Source of the DNA: Planctomycetota bacterium
GTDB taxonomy: Bacteria; Planctomycetota; B143-G9
Reading direction: 5' to 3'
NCBI GenBank assembly: GCA_003644275.1
Contig: QNBY01000109.1
Span: 1 to 5,158 of the forward strand
Length of the DNA stretch: 5,158 bases
Shown here: positions 4,928 through 5,158 of the stretch, in pieces
How positions within the stretch are numbered: the first letter of the stretch is position 1
How the letters are laid out: the number at the start of each line of letters is the position of its first letter
Translations under genes and position numbers: made by a program
Notes under the pieces: model-generated
Database searches by the model: none
Told to the model about the DNA's origin: nothing
What the model saw: only the letters and a program-made list of their open reading frames with translations

Positions 4928-5158
4928 ATGGAAAACTCCCTTCTTAGCAAAAGGGAATCGCGTTTCGACTGGGCGGCCTTTCTTCCCGTCCTGTGGTTTG
5001 CCCTTTTCCCTCTCCTTTACGTCGTGTATGAAACCGCCACCTCTCGGCTAGTGTTTCCCGGTTTTTTCGTCGTTCTATCCATCACCGCCCTGCTCAAGAG
5101 AGTTTCCCCTCTCACTTCTCCCGCTTTGCTTCGATACTACGCGCTCTTCCTCGTTGTC
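4928..5158 (+). CDS. Membrane protein of unknown function, N-terminal part only
   Basis: An open frame runs without a stop from ATG 4928 to the right edge of the window (77 codons). AAGGCGG at 4919-4925 is a reasonable ribosome-binding site. GTG 4910 is an alternative start six codons upstream; the codon before it is a stop. The product begins with a short polar stretch (MENSLLSKRESRFD). Then come a hydrophobic helix at about 16-34, a second at about 41-56 after FPG, a basic turn (LKR) and the beginning of a third at about 68. It is thus a multi-pass inner-membrane protein; the family cannot be named from this much. O-antigen ligase/polymerase-type and other polytopic proteins start similarly, but that is only a thought. 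Its third-codon-position GC is about 61% by hand count, against about 88% in the first 76 codons of phoU, so it has a different composition from its neighbours. Confidence 0.7.
   Translation, partial: MENSLLSKRESRFDWAAFLPVLWFALFPLLYVVYETATSRLVFPGFFVVLSITALLKRVSPLTSPALLRYYALFLVV

Noticed and set aside
1..5158. tRNA or rRNA genes, CRISPR arrays, insertion sequences, Pho boxes, or a new multi-gene system
   Set aside because: None is visible. The region is packed with recognisable phosphate-uptake genes, and the pst promoter, where a Pho box would be expected, is outside the window.

Overview
This is a bacterial, very GC-rich stretch. It carries the 3' part of a phosphate-uptake operon in the classical order pstS-pstC-pstA-pstB-phoU. 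A SAM-dependent methyltransferase gene follows on the opposite strand, and then comes the first 77 codons of a membrane protein that runs off the window. The substrate-binding protein and the ATPase read very much like the E. coli Pst proteins, which fits a Gram-negative cell, but I cannot assign a phylum. An unusual trait for DNA this GC-rich is heavy use of the isoleucine codon ATA: by hand count 26 ATA, 27 ATC and 1 ATT across pstC, pstA, pstB and phoU.

Layout. Positions 1-563 encode the C-terminal 187 residues of PstS, the phosphate-binding protein. A 77-base gap with a GC-only hairpin and a strong ribosome-binding site leads to pstC (641-1579). pstC, pstA and pstB are stitched together by 4-base start/stop overlaps (GTGA, then ATGA). 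phoU follows pstB after 9 bases, with its ribosome-binding site partly inside the pstB stop codon. The four membrane and cytoplasmic genes therefore look like one translationally coupled unit, with PstS likely made separately and in excess. The operon promoter and any Pho box lie upstream of the window.

How they work together: PstS captures phosphate outside the inner membrane. PstC and PstA form the membrane channel and PstB powers it with ATP. PhoU connects transporter state to phosphate signalling, usually through a PhoR/PhoB two-component system, which is not encoded here.

The 3' end of phoU overlaps the 3' end of the convergent methyltransferase gene by 48 bases, and a hairpin sits inside the overlap. 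The methyltransferase has a good promoter (TTGACA, 17 bases, TATTCT) placed so that transcription would begin at or next to its ATG, suggesting a leaderless mRNA. The roughly 215-base divergent intergenic region holds that promoter, a small palindrome, a possible -10 box for the rightward gene, and a minimal 4-codon reading frame. The final partial gene has a clearly different base composition from the pst genes. I see no RNA gene, CRISPR array, insertion sequence or obviously new multi-gene system; the window is mostly ordinary, with a few points of local interest.
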